From contig JASAMV010009032.1 in assembly GCA_030248065.1 (NCBI GenBank), positions 18,328 through 82,327 on the forward strand: DNA of 64,000 bases, in the 5' to 3' direction. This stretch comes from Rhynchonema sp. JSB1_4. Taxonomy: Eukaryota > Nematoda > Chromadorea > Monhysterida > Xyalidae. Both the position numbers and the translations under genes were made by a program. The notes beneath the pieces are model-generated. The model made no database searches and was not told the origin of the DNA. It saw nothing but the letters and a program-made list of their open reading frames with translations. Shown piece after piece: positions 13,001-25,780 of the stretch. Numbering within the stretch: position 1 is the stretch's first letter; each line of letters begins with the position of its first letter.

Positions 13001-15549
13001 TGCGAATGTGCCCGAACTCGTCAGCTCTTCAACGCGTTCAACCAGCGAAAGTTGGTCTGCGAGATGTATGTATTTTGTGAATTAATATGAGAATGTTGGC
13101 TGTTCACTTAGTGTAACGCGTAGATGCTGCCGCAAAACCCATAATTACACAACGGTTTGCCACCATGCCGGCTCGCCGAATCATTCACAGCAAATCGTCT
13201 ACACACATCCACTCTCGTTCGAAATTGTTCTCTTTAATTAGGATTCGACCCTGAGTCGGCAAGGCGGATATCAGCCCAAAACTTTGCTTTTCACCCGCAC
13301 CTTTCTCCAATCTATCCCCGCACGCCACCCGCCAGGCGACGTAGACGCCCTGCCGTTGCGGATGTCGCGTTTCGCCCGGTCCCGCCATCAGAACGTCGGC
13401 GTTCTGCGCGTTCACGTACGAAGGCGAATACAGACGCACCTGCAACAAACGTATGTCAACGACATTGTATCGAGCCACGTGGTGCATTCGCACTGACGAA
13501 GACCTGTTGTCTCTGTCTGTGAACAGACGAGGCGCAATTCATGCTGTGATCGTTTCATTGGAACAATGCGTGAAACATCAGCCATCTGGATTGGGTACCA
13601 CGTGTGACTTGTGTTCCGACTTGGTGTTTTTTTCACTCCAGCTAACATCACATCCATCAACCGTCTAACCCACTGATTTCCAACTATCGTTACAAGATCA
13701 AAGTTTGCTATCAGACAGCGACGCCGACTGATGTTCCACAGCCACTATACAATAGCCATGCTCACCTTATCCGAATGTGTTCGCAGATTCCTGGCGGCCT
13801 GTTCCAGCAGCATTGCGCGTGTGATTGGAGGCAGGCGGTCAAGATCGGCATCCAACCGGATCATAAACGTCAGCTGCGATTCGCCGACTCTACACTCCGT
13901 ACTTTTGCCTGAAATTTCAAGGTGATTTGTCTCAGCGATTTTTGTGCAGTCTTTTTGTTGGTATTTGGGCCACCGTAAAAAACAATTCAACATCTGGACC
14001 GTTTGACATACTACATGTCAAATCATACCAAAGACCAAACTGTCCAACAGTATACGTTTAGGATCACCACGAAGATGATCACCAGACAGGTGGCCGGAAT
14101 GAATTGTAATGCAAGCTTTTTTTCACAAAAAAGACAATGATTTCTTACCGTGCATATGTCGTTGTCGATCGCTATCCTCCAGTGTCACCACCTCGGCCGA
14201 TTTTCTCGGCTCGGGCGCTGTTTCCTCGCGAACTCTGCAAAAGCTTAGTTTGGAGGATCTTGCAAAACGTGAAATCCTGTAAAAAACGAAAAACGATCAG
14301 CACAACACTCGGTCGCAATCAGGGTTGTTTAAAGAAAGTGGTTCAGTGCCACAACTTGGATTTGAAATCGAACCATGAACAAGTAAAAGCAGTAAAAAAA
14401 GAATAGCCGACCAACCTGACGGTGAAGACATCATCAGCCAACAACAGATGCGTGCTGTTGACACGTGGACCGACGGCGGTCACTTGGACGTTCACCTGAA
14501 CAGGACAGGAAACTTGAGATTGACACAGATGATGATGACCTGGTGCACCTAATCCTGTTTTTGGGACGCAATTGGCAATCGAGTGGGCGTAGTGACTTTG
14601 ACCAGCGTCAATATTCCTCAGGTGCTGGGCGACCATTTTTTACGCTGGTCAAAATCAGTGGTCGCCAGTTACGGCACAACAAAGTGTCAACCTCCGCCAA
14701 ATGCGGCGTGTGGGTTCGTCAAAGTTAATATGGGCCAAAATGAACGAGTTTGGTCACCGGGTGCACCAGGTCATCGTCACTACATCGCCTGGTGACCATG
14801 AGAAACGCATTCACCCACCGTGTCAATGTCCATGACGTCTGGCACACCAATCAATTGTCGTCGTTGACTGACGAATGTCAGCCATGGTGGCAGGGGCTCC
14901 TCAGTGATTTGTTGGACCTCAAATACATATACAGCAATTTGAATAGTCTTGTGAAACGTCAACGCCAACTACAGGGTGTTACAAAAGCAGATTCCCGTCA
15001 CGCCACTGTGATGCTGATAGTTTGAGACCGTGACGTCAAGAAATTATACCGCTTCAAAAATGTTTTACCGCCTGAATAAAGTGAACAGAGGAAAAATCAA
15101 AATTAATACCACATTCCACAAGATTCCAAGAAACACAACAACTAAGAAAACAAGGTTATAGTCCAAACACCCTGCATAAGTTTGCGTTTGGTGGGCACAT
15201 GGTTGAATCTGGCTGTCTGATGCTTCAGTCAGAATAGCAGTCAATTCTGATTACAAGGTTTATATTGGTCAACCTACGGTGAAAAACGGAGAGCTTGGTG
15301 ACCTGACAATTCCCTTCCGGATCCCCGTCGACTGACGCGTTCGAGGCAAAATAAAAAGCCAAAAAAAAATTTGCAATATACCTCATAATATTGCACATCG
15401 CCATAGAACGCATCCGGCGGTATGGTGTATCGGAACATTTTCCCCACATGAGCCACTGCATCAGGCAAGCCCCATCTGACGCCAATTCGAGGGTCATTAG
15501 CACTGACGATGCACAGGGCACCACAAAGGGCGAGTAGCCTGATTATCAT
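7096..15549 (-). CDS. DAG1: Dystroglycan (complete, 18 exons)
   Basis: A laminin receptor linking extracellular matrix to dystrophin. Coding exons, 5' to 3' on the minus strand: 15549-15382, 14917-14819, 14495-14416, 14234-14149, 13908-13766, 13439-13301, 13056-12968, 12511-12374, 11868-11650, 11388-11290, 10966-10810, 10377-10208, 9637-9499, 9127-8955, 8683-8612, 8514-8409, 8083-7910, 7487-7096. All phases agree, giving 880 residues (human 895). Order: signal peptide, first cadherin-like domain, ILDAD-like second N-terminal domain, basic RKRRRQ, a Thr-rich mucin stretch (exons 8-10), second cadherin-like domain with DTFYD, and a SEA-like domain. The alpha/beta cleavage site Gly-Ser is kept in YLRGSTIVEWSNN. 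Then come one membrane helix followed by YRRNRR, and a Pro-rich tail ending PPPYVPP, the dystrophin WW/EF-hand ligand. An in-frame ATG at 15591 is an alternative start; 15549 is preferred because it leads straight into a signal peptide. The exon 9 donor is the least certain. Confidence 0.95.
9347..9440. repeat. 48 bp tandem duplication in a dystroglycan intron
   Basis: Two adjacent copies (9347 and 9395) of a unit beginning GTCATTCACTCAACAT and ending CATTGAAACAT(C/T)AACGAA differ at only a few positions. The first copy carries the over-represented TGAAACATCA motif; the second has one change in it. Confidence 0.8.
14972..15174. mobile_element. Mariner-like MITE, TIR CAGGGTGTT, in dystroglycan intron 1
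   Basis: The left end CAGGGTGTTACAAAAG is preceded by TA. The right end is the complement of CAGGGTGTTTGGAC and is followed by CA, a likely mutated TA. The ends match the elements at 25539 and 27328. It is about 203 bp and non-coding, and lies wholly inside intron 1 between exons 15382 and 14917. Confidence 0.65.
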
Positions 15550-18500
15550 GTTGGTTGACTGGTTCAGCGATTGCCCCGTTGCTTGGACCATCCGCTGGAT
15601 TTTTATGGACGTCTGAAAAAATGATGATGACTTTTTGTGACTTTTTTGTGTGTTGCAGAAGTTAAACTTGGTTCGGGATGCACAATTCCGGGTGATATCA
15701 TCGGTTCCACACAAAAAAATGTCCGGAAACACCGTAAACCACAAACACAGATGCAGTAGATTAAAACAATTTAGCAACACAACTCATAAACTATTTTAAT
15801 CAGAAACCAGGAAAAATGCAACAAAACGTTGCATTTATGTTGACAAATAATTGATTAAGTCACTAATCGGTGCATTAATCCAAGATTAGTAGACCGCATC
15901 TAGACAGGTACGTAGTATACTTGTGCGTCACAAACTAATGCGCAAAAACGCACGCGCGGCTCACAACGCAGAACTAACTTACAACTCGGCGCAAGAGCGT
16001 ATGCGTGTGCAGCGCGCGCTAAAATAACAACAAAATTACATTAAAACCGCACTTTAAGAGAATTGGCGGGTGCAGATTTTGGCTATATATAATTTTCGAT
16101 TTCTTTGATCAGACGAACATGCACTGTACTGTACCTAACAACATTTTGCCGCCTTGAACTTGTAGAAAGTAGCGTGCAGCGAACATGATTTACGGGGCGC
16201 ATATGTTGCGCAATTGAATAATTAATTATCATACAAAAGTTTGTAGAAATGTATCGCATGACGCATGACCTGAGTCAAGTCAGAGTAACGCAAGCGTATT
16301 CCATTAAACCGCAAAATCGCACGCGTTTGCAAATTTGGAAGGTTTCGAACTTGAAATGCACTTGGCCACCAACTGGTGGCAAGTAAGGACTTCAAATCTG
16401 CACGCTTCAAATAAAATCTATCTTAATGGTTTTGCACGCATGTTAAATGCGATGTTCACGTTTCTAAGTGGACATCTGGTCACTTTGACACAGATTTCGC
16501 ATTTTCTAAATCACATCAAATATTGCGGTTTGGATGAAAAATAAATAAAACTCACATAATTTACAATACAAACACGTGAAAACCAGCGAGGGCGCTATTT
16601 GAACGCCCAGTCATAACATGCAGTGGAAACAGTAAATTACGTATATGAATGTTGAAAGCAAAAAACCAATGTTCCTCCCAAACTGTAACAAGACAAAAGA
16701 TTGTCACTTACTATTTACCGCGATTCAAAATTAAAAACAACAATCTAAGGTGACAGGACAGGAATGAGTTTTTTGTGTGGCAGTGCAAGTCCAGGACTCA
16801 ACCTGAGGTGTGGTGACAGCGCGCAAAGCACCGACGGTCAAGCTCATGTAACTGATATTTCACGGGTGCAGAAAAGTCGCATGACATTTTTGCCAGTAAT
16901 AAAAAATGTTGTACCCATAACGATAAAAGGCCATTTTTGTGACAGAAAAAACTTGACATTGACTTTTGAGGTTTGGATGGATTGGGAGATGACAGAAACA
17001 TGAGTGCTGTGATACACGTCTCTCGCCCTGTTTTGAAGTGAAATGTGAGAACCGACATTTGCACAGAAACGGAGGCAAGCGCGCAGTACAGAACATTGTC
17101 GCATTCTACTTCGTTGCGTCTGGTTCATGGCATTGCAAAAGAACGCTGTTTGACTCATTTGGTATAACAACAAACGCATACAAATAGACAACGACGAGTA
17201 ACACTGGCTTTTGTGCAGAGCAAACACCTTGAAATGGGCATAATTTGGTTTTGTGAACGATTTTGGGGTGATTCAAAACACATACTTTGCACTTGAATAA
17301 GACGCATCTGTTTTTGTCCATATTTTGTACCCACGGTCTGGGTGTGTTCGCATTAATTCAACCAAAAAATCCAATGACATGTGATATGTGCCGAAAAGCA
17401 CTCAGATGCAAAAACAAGTGTGAGGAAACCAAAGGCAGGCTGTGGTGAACAAACCAGAACTCCCGCTGCGAGTGCTGGCCACTTCACACAAACGGTAGGC
17501 GCTTCAACAAAAAACCGCATGTGCCAGAGTCAGATACAGTAAAAAGCTAAAAAAATGTGGACAGGAACCAATGAAGAACAGACAATATTTAAGGGTGGAA
17601 ACACAATTAAAAAGGGGATAGAGGACTAAACGCCTCTTCCTTACCCAGAGATAAAAGCCCACAAATCACCGAGTAGGATGAAGGATTTTTTTGTCATAAC
17701 GTATCCCCAGCACAAAGACCCGGCACAGAGATCCGGACCCGTGCGGAAAAACAGCTCGTGTAAAAAGGAACCAGGTTACAGTCGTAAGCTAAATCCCGGC
17801 ATCTATGGTAAATACCTCCATCAAGCAAGCATTTCTGCAATAAGCGCTTGCTGACCTAAAAAATAAACACACCAATGATTCAAACAGCCCCGGCAAAGCA
17901 GGGGAACAAAGCACGCCTCAAGTAGTGGAACAACAACTGTTCTTTCGCCCAAGCATAACACAAAAGTCAGTCAGCAGCCATGTGTATAGACAGGAAAAGC
18001 TTCTGGTGCTGGGCTCACCATGTAGGTGCCTCCAGTGGTCCTCTACACGAACAACATACTGTAACCACAATGAGGCCGTGATATCAAGCAACAAAATTGT
18101 GGGAGCAGAAGGCAAACAGACGTGCGCACGCGCACTGATTTGGGATAAACGAAAGAAACGGGGGGACGCCGGGGCTAATTCCAGGGGCAGGAAGCTGGAT
18201 GGATGGGACAACAAAATGTGAAATAAATGTATAAAAAGAATAAAAAAATCATACAAACAACACAATTCATCACGAGGACAGGTACTTACTATTAGCTGTG
18301 TTTTTTTAAAACACAGTATTTTCGTCCCTGGACAAAGTGTATAAACCATGGTCCGCTGGTCAAGGCAACACAAGAAGCCAGAATTTATGGATCACATTTA
18401 TTCAAACACCAAACAAACACGTCACCTAAGCACAAACAGTAGATCAAAATCACACGACTTTTATAACGGGCAATGTCAGAAAAGAAAGGCAATGATGGTG

Positions 18501-21160
18501 AAAAGTGACTGTTCAGGCTCTCCAATAATAGGGGGCAGACCTACGGACGCCAACGCAACAATGGCTGAAAAGTGGCTCAATTGTAAATGAGGAAAACAAC
18601 TGTTTCTTTTGCACTTCGACTAAATGTGGCATGATGCTCAGGCGATTTATTGGGTACCCGAACCCGACAAGGTTTCTTTGTTACCCTCAAAATTACAACC
18701 CATTGACAAAAAACAAAATAATGAAATAACAGAAAAAGGTGCGTCCATTTTTCAAGAAAAAATAAAAAAAGCAGGAAGCGCATTACACGACCCAATTGCA
18801 TTTTCATACGGCACACGTGTGGTTTACAAACCAAAGAAAATGAATAAGTCACAGCAGGGCAAATAAAGGCAAACACATAGAACACGATATTGTGCTAACA
18901 AAATCACAACCGAACTGGAAAACGCCCCTGGGATCAGTTTGATTACTACAATTGGAATATATCGGGCTCGGGGCTTCATAGCCATCGTGCTTTGTTCACA
19001 AATCTGGCGTCTATAACACGATGAAAATCGCGGGTGATTTGTGTGAAGCTAAAACATTAGCCGCGTTAAGAACGCGTGGCAACAAGCCATGCATCTTTGA
19101 CTGGTGTTTCACACAGCAAGCAAGTCAAGGAAACAGAACCGCACTGGACCGACGCCAGAGTCAGGTACTGTCATAGGTTACCAAGTCAATATGGTGCAAT
19201 GTTGTTCGCAATAAATGTAACAACCACATAGCGCAACATGTGTGATGCGCACGCGTGTACTGTAAATGTTGTTGGTTTTATGGATCTTTTCCTTGATTCA
19301 CAATTTTGGTCGGTTCCTTGGGTACTGACTTAATGAAACTGCAAAATATGAAGGCATGCTTAACAATCTACGAAGAACTACATATTCATTAAAAAAATGA
19401 GGAAACAATAAAAAACGGAGAGAGACCGAACGACACAAAAATCTGGAAAATGAAAATAAAAAAGAAACAAAAAAGAAGATTGGTCGGCCAGACATCTGGG
19501 GGCGCAGTATTCAGAAAGATAGGGCCAAAAAAAGAAGAATTTATAATAAAATTGTCTGTGATGTAAACGTAAAACGGTAAAAGCTCGGCAGCGCGACAAA
19601 TGCTGACCGCACTGTTTGTATTTTTCTCAACGCATATGCAACACACATTTCGCAAACTGTACCTACAGTATAGTGACCACTGGTCCAAGGTTAAAAGGTC
19701 GTTAAAGCAAATATGCCAGATGGAATATCCGCAGATGACTTTGTCGGATTAACCTGCCTAAAAATGGGCAGGATTACACAAGATATTTGCCGCAAAAGGA
19801 TATCTATACATACATATTGTGTACCTTGACACAGTACCCTATTGGTGTAGCATCGACGCATAGAATTACGTCTTTCTTTTGGCACGCGCACGCCCTGCGC
19901 TGATCTTAGCACAACTTTGCAGGGGTGGTCACTCACTACCAAAGGCATATGCAACATTTACAAATATAATGTACGTACGCGCACTGTGGGCATCCTGAGC
20001 CCGAACCAAAAAACGTTACCCGCACCGTCCACCCTACAAATTGATGTCTACATGGGCAAACATTAATCACATTATCAACGGGTGTCGATTGATATATTAG
20101 TGATAGGGCGACCGTTGGTACTATAGGTGACTGACCGACCAGCTATAATGCAAATACCGATGGTGAAAGAGGTGTATTTGGAGGGTCTCGTTCACAGGGA
20201 GTGGAAATAAAGTATCCAGCAATGGGACTACAAAAAAGAGAATAAGTCAGAAAATAAAACTGTTGCCAACTTTCTAACTGTATGCAACTGACACCACGTA
20301 CAAGACAGCAAAACAAAATATTCGATTATGCTTGCACAGTTGGAGCAGTACCTTTCTTATCTAAGTAATCACAAAAGTAAATCTTAGCACCTAATCCTTC
20401 ACCCAGCTACCGTTCGCAAGGTTTCGACATAACCTAGACAACGCAACCAGAAATGACCAATTTTAGCACACAAAGCGGGGAGCTTTCATATTCTACATGT
20501 CTTTCTAGCTTTATCTCCATTTGCGTTGGCGTTGCAGAGTAAAGTACATGGGAGCAACTAAGCTTGTTTCACTCGCACACAAATCAACCGCAGGCCCTGG
20601 ATCGGACCGGAAACTTTCCTCAAAAAGCAGGCGCAAATGTCCGAAGTACAATTTGCTCTCAATAAAGACTGCGACAACAAGGAATAAATGTAAACACATA
20701 AAACGACACCACATGCACTCTAGTACATAAACAGCAATGTTCACAACACACAAACCCGCCAAACCAAATACAACAACACCCAAAATGCTCACACGTCTCA
20801 AGAATGGGATACCTACGTAGCACGTTTTGCGATCAAAAACCGTGTCTTTTGTCAGCATGGCTATTCCCGGTCGTGTGAAGCAGTATTTCACTTACGAGTA
20901 AAAGCAAACACCGAAATCTATGAATGAATGACCAACAACGAAAGACCGGCTGTCACCAAATGGCTTACACGTGTTTGTTGTTAAAATGCGTTGGGCCTAT
21001 TTTTAGAACCGAGGCGGATTTAGATAAAATTAAGCTGTCGCGTCCTTTTTCGACAGAAAAGTTTCAAGTTGTACAAAAATGATAGAACGGCGCCGGTCAG
21101 CTTACACGGGGTCCGGGGACATCGTCGCGCGTTTTGACTTGGTTGCGCGTATTTTCAACT
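15550..21160. other. Gene-poor spacer upstream of dystroglycan
   Basis: 5.6 kb of AT-rich sequence with no open frame that combines an ATG, plausible composition and splice sites. The part next to 15549 must contain the dystroglycan promoter and 5' untranslated sequence, but no core element stands out. No tRNA-like cloverleaf or transposon ends were recognised. Confidence 0.4.
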
Positions 21161-21164
21161 AGCT

Positions 21165-21245
21165 TCAGTTTAGGCTTAGGCTTATGATTGGGCTTAGGCT
21201 TAGGCTTAGGCCTACACTTCGGCTTAGGCCTAGGCTTAGGCTTCC
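21165..21245. repeat. Degenerate interstitial (TTAGGC)n array
   Basis: About eight or nine copies of GGCTTA, a circular permutation of TTAGGC, run through about 21169-21241. They are interrupted by short variants such as CCTACACTTC and TGATTGG. TTAGGC is the telomere unit of many nematodes. The array is short, imperfect and embedded in ordinary spacer, so it would be interstitial rather than a chromosome end. Confidence 0.7.
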
Positions 21246-24200
21246 AGCTTTCACTAACAGCCGGATATGTTGTAATTCACAAAACGCGCGACCATGTGAC
21301 AAGAAGCGACGATGTCTCACAACCTTATACGGGGACGGACGTGTACACGACACAGCAGGTACATGATGTGGATTTGAAAGCACTTTAAACTATTCTGCGT
21401 AACGCAGCTCACAAATGGCAAGCGTTACACATGTGCACAAAGGTGAACAACCCCGAATATGATCCAACCAAAAGAAGATACACCACAGAAGCAAACACCA
21501 GGAGTCTATAATCCTCGTCTAATCTTAAAACATCAAAGCAATGGCGGCAACAAAAAACGGGCGTCTCCAACTCCAATAAAACGGTTATTGACGAACAAGC
21601 TTATACATATATTATTCACAAACACACTAGACCAACTGTGCATAATTATAATTATTTCCTCAATATTCAATATGCGTAGCCGCAAGGTAAACAAATGGTA
21701 CCAAGCGTGAACGGGTAGCTAGGAATTCGGATTCTCAATATTTGGTAAGATTCGAGGGTACAGGGTGCCACGGTAATTTTAAATGAACCACGGTCCCCAA
21801 AAAATTAAAGGACCCCACGCATGTGCTTGTTTCACACGGCACGAGAACAAAGAGCCTTAGCAACCCAACCCAACCAAACCATACAACCCGAATAATGTAA
21901 TGAAAAAGCTACACAGTTATTCGTTTTGTTCTCTTATCTTCATTTATGGCGGCTTGCAATGCATGGTTAAACACACAGGTGTGCTCTTGAGTAGAAGGGA
22001 AAATACTGTAGAGTCGGGCAGACATTTCAAAAATTTTATGACAGTGTGGCTAAAGCAGAACACAGAGAAAAGAACGGCCAAGAAAATAACCAAAATTGGG
22101 AACACTCTGGCACTAAAAATTGTGAGTGCTGACAATTGAAGGTTAGCTGCGGAATGATCACATGTGCAGCGCAGGCAGGCAGGCAACATGTGCGACTTTC
22201 TGCCCTCTGAAGCAGGGTATTTTTTGCAAGTACCATGCACTTGGCAACGGCAAGTAAATTTTCGATTTGGCAAGTAAATTTTTCAATTACTTACCATTTG
22301 GAAAATAAAACTCAGACCTTTTCGGTACCTAACGAGCTATGGCAACAAAGGCGAACTTGTCATTGTCAAGTGATCAAATTTAAAAAAATACGTATACCCT
22401 GTACCCTGCTCTGAACCATTACCCAAACAACACTTCCTCTGTGCCTACAACTCTTATCGTTCAAAGCAAACCAATAGTTTACACTTTGAATGACCGTACT
22501 GTGAACGAATGGCGTATCAAATAACCAAAACACATCCTCAAAAAGGTGCCCAAACCGACAAACACTAGTTGGCAATAAATAATAAGAGCCACGTGCGCCG
22601 GTTGAGCAAGCATTCGAGGTCAAAACGGCCGGCGAAAAAGAACGACAGTGAAAATGACAACTAAGTCACCTCTGCGTGTCCACGCTAAGCGCCCAGGAAC
22701 AGCCACGAACGGGGTTATAGGAGATGATTTGATTCCAGACTATGATAGGAAGTTCCAAATAGGAATCTATCTGATCTGAAATGCAATATATATAATGACA
22801 ACTGATTTTTCTGCCGCTCTTTTTGCCATGCTGGTTGCAAAAAAGGACTGTGCATCCTCTAAACCAAACCACATTCCGTCAATAATAAAAAGGCAACTAA
22901 CAACTGCTTTTCCTCGCGCCACGCGCGAAAACAATTAAGGATAAGAATATGGGGCTTTGAATGATGAAGACTGATCACCAGCACAAGGCGGTGCACATCA
23001 AAATGCGTGTTGGCGGAAAATAGAAGTGTATACCAAACCCAATAAGCTCAGGCGCAGTTTATATTTGAGGTATAAGCTCAGCAAAAGGTGAGTTGTGCGG
23101 AGGGAAGAATAAAAAGGGTTCACTTAGACTTAGCTAAGCGAGTGCCCACATGGGCGAAGCTCAAGAAGCTATGAAAAGCCATACTAATTTTGCACAATGG
23201 TTCCAACGGTTCCAACCCATAAAGAACAATCATTGGAAGTTTCAATTAGAAACTGAACCTGATGATCACAACAACAACCACAAGAGAAAGCTCATAAAAT
23301 CAGTCCAAAAACCGAAAACTCATAAAAGCATCCGAAACTCATAATCACGCAACAATCTTCCAAGTGCAACATAACAGAGATTGCGTGAAATCGTTAAGAT
23401 CACAGGGGGCTCACAGACAACCGAAAATTTGATGTGGTAATCGAAATCATGTGAGGTCAAACACGCATCAGCGGGGTTTCGCTTTGAACATTTGTTGGGT
23501 ATTTCTTCGTACTGTACATCCAGCGTGACGAAGCCAATAGCCGAAGCAAGTTACCGTGCCGAACAAAATTTCAACCAATATCTTAACCATTAAACCGGAA
23601 CGCAGTCCGCCAGCCATCTTTTAATCACTGTCTCATATCCTATTCCGACTACTAGCTAGAACTACGTACGTTGCATGCAGTGGATATCTGCGCGCATGTT
23701 CGGGTAAATGCAAATTCGCAGGCAGTTACTAACGAGCTTATGATTCGGGCCTGTGGTGTCGCGGATATATCCAATCTTTTAGTGTCTTGTCTATGCAGTC
23801 GAGATCAGACACTGGCTAGTTGAAACGAAATTACTACCCGTTAGACCGCAGTGTGTGCAGAACCCTCGAAATCCAAGATTGAACATTATGAGTTCAGCTT
23901 GTCTGGGTGAAATGATATATCAATACCTAGTAGCTAAGCTGGTAGGTGTACATACTCACAGCTCGCCACTTGCGGGCGCAAATGTATAAGTTGATAGCTG
24001 TTGGAGTGAATTTTTCTGTCTGTGCCCAGTAGTGTCACTTTCTGATGTTTCACAATGCATGCAAAGGGATGAACCCATAAAGGCATGAGATTGCTAGTCG
24101 ATGCATGACCACCCTGTCTTCCCCTTCGGTGGTTTTACAACGCACTCGAGATCTCTGGCTAATTGTGCATAAAGGACAAGCAAACAAACAAGTTTGTGTT

Positions 24201-25538
24201 CACACTTTTCGTTCGACGAGGTCTTGTTATAGTATTTGCACTGAACAAACAGCAAAGCCAATAGAAAGTATAGAACAACGTCGGTTTTGTAGATGCGTGG
24301 CGCAGATATATACAACAAACAAAATAAACAAAAAAGGATATGGGGCCAGTTTGGGTTTACAAATGGGCAAAAAACACGTCGGCGCTGGATAGGTGCACTT
24401 ACAAAAGGATCCTCCACACCACAAGCAACCGAGTCATATAACAATCCAGCCAGCTCGGTGGCAGGCCCGCACACCTTTACAAAGCTCCGTAGCTATTACG
24501 TTGTAAAGCCGAAAAAGCTACACACACATCCATCCATCTACAGAAGAAAAGCAGAAAAATGCGAAGAAAAACACAGACGCGCCTTACAGAGTATGTGGCT
24601 TGGGTCAGTCCGTGCCACTCTCCTGAGTGGAACTTTTGGACAAAAGTCTGAAATGTTAGGGGAATGTAGGTGAAGCACATCGCGGGCAATGGGGAATATC
24701 AAATTCTGAAACATCAACATGAAGTCACATAGTCACTCGATCCACATTCAGAAGCGTTGATTTCAAAAATCTAAACTCACTGACCAAAGAATCAAGCGCG
24801 GTTTTGGAATGAATTCCCTCCCTTTGCGGGCAAATTCAAATGAGTGTTGTGAACCGTACAATAGCTATGCAAATCATTGTTTGTCTTCGTTTTGCCCTTC
24901 ATAAAATGCGTTCAACTCTATTTGAACATTGGACTTGTGTGAAATATGTTCCAACGCTATGGGGTTGAATGGGCTTAGTCGGTTTACCTTTTAGAGAACA
25001 ATAGAATGAAACGCATAAACGTCCGGCGGGTAGGAACTGGTCTACTCCATTTGAAACAAACGATATACCTTTAAACAATTCGGAATTTGGAAACGTGTTG
25101 GGTACCGTAAAATGTTCAAATGAAAACGATGTTTTACATTTTTGCGTTTAGCCCGAGCCAGACCTTAAAATTATTCGTTCATCAATCATCACACACATCA
25201 CTATCCAACCGTCAATCCCACCTAAAAAGCAATGTGTGAGCATCACTTGAAAAGGAAGTATTACCTAGGTACTGTACATATACTTCAAGACGACACATTT
25301 ATAGAAGGCACAGATGATGTCAGGAAAATCGAGTTTCGAAATTCAAAAGCGCGTGACGCGAAAACGACTCTTGAAGTTCTCAAATTGAGTAAAGTAGAGC
25401 GCTTGCCTTTTGAGACTAAGCCACAAATAAGCGACAAGGTATAATGTGTATGTACGAAAGAGCCCACATTTGCGTAAAACGGGTGCTACGTCCTGAGAAC
25501 CTAAAGCGAGCGAAAGTTTCAAGTTTCAAAGTGAAATA
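21246..25538. other. Gene-poor spacer
   Basis: AT-rich, with no supported gene. Two copies of the TGAAACATCA motif (24043 and 24707) are the only repeated signals noticed. Open frames here lack ATG starts or have low-complexity hydrophobic composition expected from AT-rich DNA. Confidence 0.4.
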
Positions 25539-25780
25539 CAGGGTGTTCCAAAACTATCGTGACGTGATCATGTGCAATGACATGACAGCTTCTGTTTGAT
25601 AACACATTGGATAACTCAGAATCCCAAGCGAAAATGTTTCATGGTTGACATAAAGTCCGTGGAGTAAGCAACTTATTCGACGCACGGACTACTATCTCGA
25701 TAAACGCAGATAAAAAATAAAACAACTAAAGATTGTTATCAAAATTAGGTAGGAAGCTTAGATATTTTAGCAATACCCTG
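25539..25780. mobile_element. Mariner-like MITE, TIR CAGGGTGTT
   Basis: Flanked by TA on both sides. The left end is CAGGGTGTTCCAAAAC and the right end is CAGGGTATTGC on the other strand. The interior shares AAAATGTTTCAT..CATAAA and an A-rich ATAAAACAACTAAA block with the element at 27328, so both belong to one family. No coding sequence. Confidence 0.75.

Noticed and set aside
20511..20891. Long hydrophobic minus-strand open frame with helix-like stretches
   Set aside because: It has no ATG at its start, no flanking splice sites tied to a gene, and a composition expected from AT-rich spacer; no family resemblance.
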